Assembly (NCBI GenBank): GCA_017853785.1
Contig: JAFMIX010000052.1
Coordinates: 1 to 11,063 of the forward strand
Reading direction: 5' to 3'
DNA length: 11,063 nucleotides
Source of the DNA: Verrucomicrobiales bacterium
Lineage (GTDB): Bacteria; Verrucomicrobiota; Verrucomicrobiia; Limisphaerales; JAFMIX01
How positions within the stretch are numbered: position 1 is the first letter of the stretch; the number at the start of each line of letters is the position of its first letter. Below, piece after piece: positions 7,421-11,063 of this stretch. Below the pieces are notes generated by a model. It was not told the origin of the DNA. It worked only from the letters and a program-made list of their open reading frames with translations, and did not search any database. The position numbers and the translations under genes were made by a program.

Positions 7421-7462
7421 AAAAAAAATTTCTCGCCTCGCTTTTGCCTCAGAATCGAGGCG
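7421..7462 (-). terminator. hairpin plus T8 tract on the minus strand
   Basis: Read leftward, CGCCTCG (from 7462) pairs perfectly with CGAGGCG (to 7434) around a 15-base loop. AGAAA and then eight T (7428-7421) follow. This is terminator-like, though the 5-base gap between stem and T-run is longer than usual. It lies about 105-145 bases upstream of the secreted-protein start, so it would either end leftward antisense transcription or act in that gene's leader. Confidence 0.3.
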
Positions 7463-7666
7463 GGCGTCCTCACAATGGAAACAGGTGAAGGCACCCGCCC
7501 GCCCGCCCGGCGAGTCTGGAATGAAGCCCGCCTTACCATCGGGTCGGAGCACAGCCGCGCGCAGGCCGGGCGGCAGGAATGGAGTTGCAAATCCTCCGCC
7601 GGGTATTCAGTTTTGCGGAAAGAATGATAGTTGCCGAAACGCGGGGTTGCGGGTTTGGTTGGCCTT

Positions 7667-7695
7667 AGCCGCAAATCACCACGGCCCCTGCGGCT
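7667..7695. promoter_or_regulatory. 7-bp inverted repeat upstream of the kinase gene
   Basis: AGCCGCA (7667-7673) and TGCGGCT (7689-7695) are perfect inverted copies around a 15-base loop, ending 41 bases before the kinase ATG. It could be an operator, possibly for autoregulation, or a leader hairpin. No T-run follows it on the + strand. One 7-bp repeat of this spacing is expected by chance in a region this long. Confidence 0.2.
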
Positions 7696-7736
7696 GGCGA
7701 CGATACATCAGCCCATTGAAACAGTAATGTCACCGC

Positions 7737-10373
7737 ATGATCACCGCGTCCCAAAACTCTTCCCCGGATCAGGTGAGCTCTCCGCCCCGCAAACGGGCGG
7801 GACGGCGTGAACGGAAGCAGGGGGAGGCGTTGGGCGCGGGCGGCGAATGGATGCTCACTTCAGCCGGGATGCTGGCCGGCCATTTCAGCGGGCCGGCCAT
7901 CGCTGCCGCGAAGGAAGGAATCATTGGCTATGGGCCGGACCTGACCTATCAGGTCTGGAATCCGGTGATGGAACAATTGACCGGGGTGCCGGCGGCGGCA
8001 GTTCTGGGGCGGCCGCCGGTTGAGGTGTTTCCCAGTCTCCAAGCAGCTGGGCTGATGGCCCGATTGGCCGAGGTGATGCAGGGTAAGGTGAGCGCCCCCG
8101 TGGAATATTTCTACCAGATTCCGCAGACTGGCCGATCGGTCTGGGTTGCGGACAGCTGCGCCCCGTTACAGGAAGCGACGGGAAAAATCATCGGCGTCAT
8201 GGCGGTGGTCCGGGACATCTCGGAGCGGAAAATTTCCGAGGTGCTGTTGGAGGAGAGTGAACCGCAGTTCCGGCAGTTGGCGGAGCATGTGCAGGAAGTA
8301 TATTGGATGCTGGACGCCCGCACGGCCCGGCCGCTGTACATCAGCCCGGCCTACGAGAAGGTCTGGGGGCGCACCTGCCAGAGCCGCTACGAGCACCCGG
8401 AATCCTGGTTGGAAGCGGTGCACCCCGAAGACCGCGAGCGCGTGGCCCGGGCCTTCCAGCAAATCAGCCTGCGGCAAGGATTCCACGAGGAATACCGCAT
8501 CGTGTTGCCGGATGACGGCTCGATCCGTTGGATTGGCGACCGCGGCATCACGGTGTCCGACCCGGACAGCAACGGGGAACGCATCGTCGGCGTCGCGCGG
8601 GACATCACGCTGCGCAAGCAGGCGCAGGAAAAATTACAGGCCAGCGAGGAACGCTACCGCTACTTGGTGGAACACGCACCGGTGGCCATCTTCATCGGAT
8701 TTGAAAACCGCTTCGCTTATCTCAACCCTGCCGCACTGAAACTCTTTGAAGCCCAGCAACCCGAACAGCTCCTCGGCAAATCCATCGTCGAGATGGTGCA
8801 TCCCGACCATAAAAGTCACTTCGCCCAGAGCTTCGCCTCCCAGAACTTGGCCCCGGCCATCCAGGCGAAATTCATCCGGTTGGACGGGGTCGCGGTGGAC
8901 GTGGAAGTCGCCGCCGTGCCCGTCCGGTGGGGCGGCGAACCGGGCTTTCAGTTGTTTGTGCACGATGTCACGCCGCGCAAGCGCGCCGAGGACGCCCTAC
9001 GCGTCAGCGACTACGCCATCAAAGCCGTCTCCCAAGGCGTGCTCATCACCGACGCGGACCGGCGCATCCTCTCGGTGAACACCGCGTTCGAGGCGATCAC
9101 CGGCTATCGCGAGGCGGAAGTGTTGGGCCGGCGGTCGTCCTTTCTCGTCGGGCCGCTGACTGATCTGCAGACGGTGGACACGATGCGCAACGCGCTGAAG
9201 AACATGAGGGAGTTTTCCGGCGAGCTGCTCAACTACCGCAAGGACGGCACGCCGTTCTGGAACGATCTCACGCTTTCCCCCGTGCGCGACGCCCAAGGAC
9301 AGCTCTCGCACTTCATTGGCATCATCCGCGACATCACCGCCCGCAAACAGGTGCTCGAAGCATTGCGGAAGAACGAGCAAGACCTGGAAGACTTCTTCAC
9401 CGAGGCGCCGCTGGGGTTGTTCTGGGCCGCGCCGGACGGTCGCATCGTGCGCATCAACCAGGCCGAACTAAAACTTCTCCACTGCCAACTCGAAGAAGTC
9501 CTCGGCCAGCCCGTCTCCAAGTTTTTTGTGGACGCCAAAGTCATCAACAACATCCACAGCCGGCTGGCCCGCAGGGAAACCATCCACAACTGCCGCGCCC
9601 GCATCCGCCAAAAAGACGGCGTCATCCGCCATGTGCTCGTGGATGCCAACGGGTTGTGGGAGAAAGACCGGCTCGTCCACACCCGCTGGTTCGTGCGCGA
9701 CATCACGCGCCGGCTAGAGTTGGAGCAGGAAATCCTCTCCATCAGCGAACGCGAGCAGCGCCGCCTCGGGCAGGACTTGCACGACGACCTCTGTCAGCAG
9801 CTCGCCGGCATCGAATTCCTCAGCCAGACCCTGTTCAGCGGACTCGCCGCCAAGTCCCACCCCAAGGCCGCCCAAGCCCGCGAGATCGCCCAGATGGTGC
9901 GCTCCGCCATGAACAAGACCCGCGAACTCGCCCAAGGCCTTTCCCCCGTCCGCCTCGAGGAAGAGGGCCTCATGAACGGCCTGCGCGAACTCGCCGAACG
10001 CATCCGCACCATCTTCCAGGTGGATTGCCGGTTCAAATGCAAGATCCCCCTGCGCGTCACCGATGAGACCGTGAGCATCCACCTCTACCGCATCGCCCAG
10101 GAAGCCGTCAGCAACGCCATCAAACACGGCAAAGCCCGGCGCATCGAAATCAGCCTCGCCGCCGAACCCGCCGGCCTCATCCTCCAAGTCAGCAACGACG
10201 GCGCCGCACTGCCCCGCAAAAAATCCGCCCAGAAAGGCATGGGCATGCGCATCATGCAATACCGCGCCGGCATCATCGGCGGCGACCTCATCGTCCAGCG
10301 CAACGCCACCAAGGGCGTCACCCTCACCTGCACCGTCAACAAAGGCCTCACCGCCGCCAGCGGAAAAGAATAA
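7737..10373 (+). CDS. soluble five-PAS HisKA_3 (NarX/DesK-type) sensor histidine kinase
   Basis: This 878-residue kinase has a basic, probably disordered N-terminus (1-45) and then five PAS domains (about 52-165, 172-295, 300-418, 422-538, 546-660). Most end in the linking V/I-x-RDIT/S motif. The HisKA_3 dimerisation domain follows (about 670-740), with phospho-accepting His682 in DLHDDLCQQL; Asp683 and Gln687 form the DxxxQ phosphatase motif of this family. The HATPase domain has the N-box (EAVSNAIKHG, Asn793), Asp821-Gly822 in SNDGAALP and GMGMRIM (834-840). The second Gly of the DxGxG box is Ala, as I recall is also common in this subgroup. No transmembrane segment or signal peptide is seen, so the sensor is cytoplasmic. 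PAS 4 is LOV-like without its cysteine (see findings). The regulator gene starts one base after the stop, so both are one operon. The start at 7737 lacks a clear ribosome-binding site; Met39 is the main alternative. Confidence 0.9.
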   Translation: MITASQNSSPDQVSSPPRKRAGRRERKQGEALGAGGEWMLTSAGMLAGHFSGPAIAAAKEGIIGYGPDLTYQVWNPVMEQLTGVPAAAVLGRPPVEVFPSLQAAGLMARLAEVMQGKVSAPVEYFYQIPQTGRSVWVADSCAPLQEATGKIIGVMAVVRDISERKISEVLLEESEPQFRQLAEHVQEVYWMLDARTARPLYISPAYEKVWGRTCQSRYEHPESWLEAVHPEDRERVARAFQQISLRQGFHEEYRIVLPDDGSIRWIGDRGITVSDPDSNGERIVGVARDITLRKQAQEKLQASEERYRYLVEHAPVAIFIGFENRFAYLNPAALKLFEAQQPEQLLGKSIVEMVHPDHKSHFAQSFASQNLAPAIQAKFIRLDGVAVDVEVAAVPVRWGGEPGFQLFVHDVTPRKRAEDALRVSDYAIKAVSQGVLITDADRRILSVNTAFEAITGYREAEVLGRRSSFLVGPLTDLQTVDTMRNALKNMREFSGELLNYRKDGTPFWNDLTLSPVRDAQGQLSHFIGIIRDITARKQVLEALRKNEQDLEDFFTEAPLGLFWAAPDGRIVRINQAELKLLHCQLEEVLGQPVSKFFVDAKVINNIHSRLARRETIHNCRARIRQKDGVIRHVLVDANGLWEKDRLVHTRWFVRDITRRLELEQEILSISEREQRRLGQDLHDDLCQQLAGIEFLSQTLFSGLAAKSHPKAAQAREIAQMVRSAMNKTRELAQGLSPVRLEEEGLMNGLRELAERIRTIFQVDCRFKCKIPLRVTDETVSIHLYRIAQEAVSNAIKHGKARRIEISLAAEPAGLILQVSNDGAALPRKKSAQKGMGMRIMQYRAGIIGGDLIVQRNATKGVTLTCTVNKGLTAASGKE

Positions 10374-10374
10374 G

Positions 10375-11063
10375 ATGAAAACCAAACGCCCGCGCCCACC
10401 CGGACGCTCAGCCCGGACGCCAAAGAAAATCCTGCTCATGGACGACCACCCCATGACGCGCTACGGCCTCACCCAGTTGATCGCCCACGAACCCGACCTC
10501 GAAATCTACGGGGAAGTTGAAAACGTCCAGCAAGCCCTCGCTTTCATCAAGCCACCGCTGCCCGACCTGGTTCTGGCGGACATCAGCATGCCCGGCAAGA
10601 GCGGATTGGAATTCATCAAGGACATGCAGGTCCAGCATCCCACCGTGCCCGTACTGGTCCTTTCCATGCACGATGAAAGTGTCTACGCCGAGCGCGTGCT
10701 CCGCGCTGGCGGCCGCGGCTACATCATGAAAAGCGAAGGCGGCGAGAAGCTCCTCACCGCCATCCGCCGCATCCTGGAGGGCGAGGTTTACATCAGCCCC
10801 GGCATCTCCGCCAACATCCTGAACTCTCTCTCCAAAGCCCATTCCGAGAACGATGCCAACCTCATCAGCGCCCTCACCGATCGGGAGCTTGAAGTCTTCC
10901 GGCTGGTCGGGCAGGCCATGTCCACCGCCGAGATTAGCGCCCGGCTCCACATCAGCGGCAAGACCGTGGAAACCCACCGCCTGCATGCCCGGGAAAAACT
11001 CAAACTCAAGAACGGCGCCGAACTCATGCAATACGCCGTCCGCTGGGCGGCCACGCAGGGGAT
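10375..11063 (+). CDS. NarL/LuxR-type response regulator (3' end outside window)
   Basis: The frame is open from ATG at 10375 to the window edge (229 codons plus two bases, no stop seen). The receiver domain (about 18-135) has the acidic pair Asp23-Asp24, phospho-acceptor Asp69 in LADISMPG, Ser97 and Lys119. The LuxR/GerE-type helix-turn-helix (about 165-229) starts LTDRELEVFRLV and contains the recognition region ISGKTVETHRLHAREKL. It is a DNA-binding transcription regulator phosphorylated by the preceding kinase. Only one base separates the two genes, and GGAAAAG about 7 bases before the ATG may serve as a weak ribosome-binding site. The first 17 residues are an unusual basic, proline-rich extension (KTKRPRPPGRSARTPKK) before the first strand of the receiver. 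The domain looks nearly complete, so few codons are missing. Confidence 0.92.
   Translation, partial: MKTKRPRPPGRSARTPKKILLMDDHPMTRYGLTQLIAHEPDLEIYGEVENVQQALAFIKPPLPDLVLADISMPGKSGLEFIKDMQVQHPTVPVLVLSMHDESVYAERVLRAGGRGYIMKSEGGEKLLTAIRRILEGEVYISPGISANILNSLSKAHSENDANLISALTDRELEVFRLVGQAMSTAEISARLHISGKTVETHRLHAREKLKLKNGAELMQYAVRWAATQG

Larger units (their letters stand above)
7317..7736. promoter_or_regulatory. 420-bp divergent intergenic region with inverted repeats
   Basis: This non-coding region lies between the secreted-protein gene (leftward) and the kinase operon (rightward), so it should hold both promoters. The part nearest the leftward gene (about 7341-7430) is clearly AT-rich compared with the rest of the window and includes a run of eight A (7421-7428). 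The kinase-proximal part is GC-rich, with a CCCG-type run at 7494-7509. Perfect inverted repeats are present: CACTAAAA/TTTTAGTG (7348-7355/7376-7383), CGCCTCG/CGAGGCG (7434-7440/7456-7462), GGCGGGCG/CGCCCGCC (7459-7466/7496-7503) and AGCCGCA/TGCGGCT (7667-7673/7689-7695). I found no convincing -35/-10 pair. Short open frames here lack any recognisable coding character. Confidence 0.6.

Noticed and set aside
7494..7509. CCCG-type run as a short tandem repeat or CRISPR-like element
   Set aside because: It is only about four 4-base units in a GC-rich stretch, too short to mean more than local composition. No spacer-repeat structure exists anywhere in the window.
7408..7727. Short open frames in the divergent intergenic region (minus 7408-7674, plus 7485-7727)
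   Set aside because: Both are Arg/Pro/Gly-rich, overlap each other, lack ribosome-binding sites and resemble no protein I recognise. Non-coding sequence of high GC content readily yields such frames.
7727..7810. ATG at 7727 as an upstream start near the kinase
   Set aside because: It is out of frame with the kinase and its frame stops after about 27 codons. It lacks any recognisable content, so neither a start correction nor a leader peptide can be supported.
9714..10454. 246-codon minus-strand open frame antisense to the kinase C-terminus
   Set aside because: It lies opposite the catalytic HisKA_3/HATPase region, whose motifs are intact. The antisense product is a Gly/Ala/Asp/Phe-rich shadow.

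Overview
The window is GC-rich and densely coding. It looks like a chromosomal piece of a Verrucomicrobiota bacterium, probably of the Pedosphaera/Limisphaerales type. That placement is an inference from several features: a secreted Ig/FN3/BACON mosaic protein ending in an FYRA-type tail, a stand-alone LON-domain gene overlapping a DUF1844 gene, and a many-PAS HisKA_3 kinase paired with a NarL-type regulator. There are no rRNA or tRNA genes, CRISPR arrays, transposases, integrases or phage genes, so this reads as ordinary chromosome rather than an island.

Layout. Bases 3-62 hold the last 19 codons of a rightward gene, with a hydrophobic C-terminus. A leftward gene (126-2756) encodes an 876-residue exported tetratricopeptide-repeat protein. 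Divergent from it, two rightward genes overlap by 4 bases (ATGA): a stand-alone LON substrate-binding-domain protein (2853-3530) and a DUF1844 protein (3527-3844). They converge on a long leftward gene (3885-7316) for a 1143-residue exported multi-domain surface or extracellular protein. That protein carries FN3, paired Ig-like domains, a concanavalin-like jelly-roll domain, BACON, three 106-residue tandem repeats and a cohesin-like region. A 420-bp non-coding divergent region (7317-7736) follows, with several inverted repeats and an AT-rich stretch. The right end is a two-component operon: an 878-residue soluble histidine kinase with five PAS domains (7737-10373), then, after a single base, a NarL/LuxR-type response regulator (10375 to beyond the window).

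How they may work together. The kinase and regulator almost certainly form one phosphorelay. The signal is read in the cytoplasm, since no membrane segment is seen. The divergent secreted protein is a natural candidate target, but that is positional inference only. The LON/DUF1844 pair is probably co-translated; neither protein has an enzymatic motif that I can see.

The most distinctive points are: the fourth PAS domain of the kinase, which looks like a LOV domain that has lost both its photoactive cysteine and the flavin-contacting glutamine; the mosaic sequence sharing among the three 318-bp repeats; and the inverted repeats between the divergent genes. I did not find a convincing previously undescribed multi-gene system.
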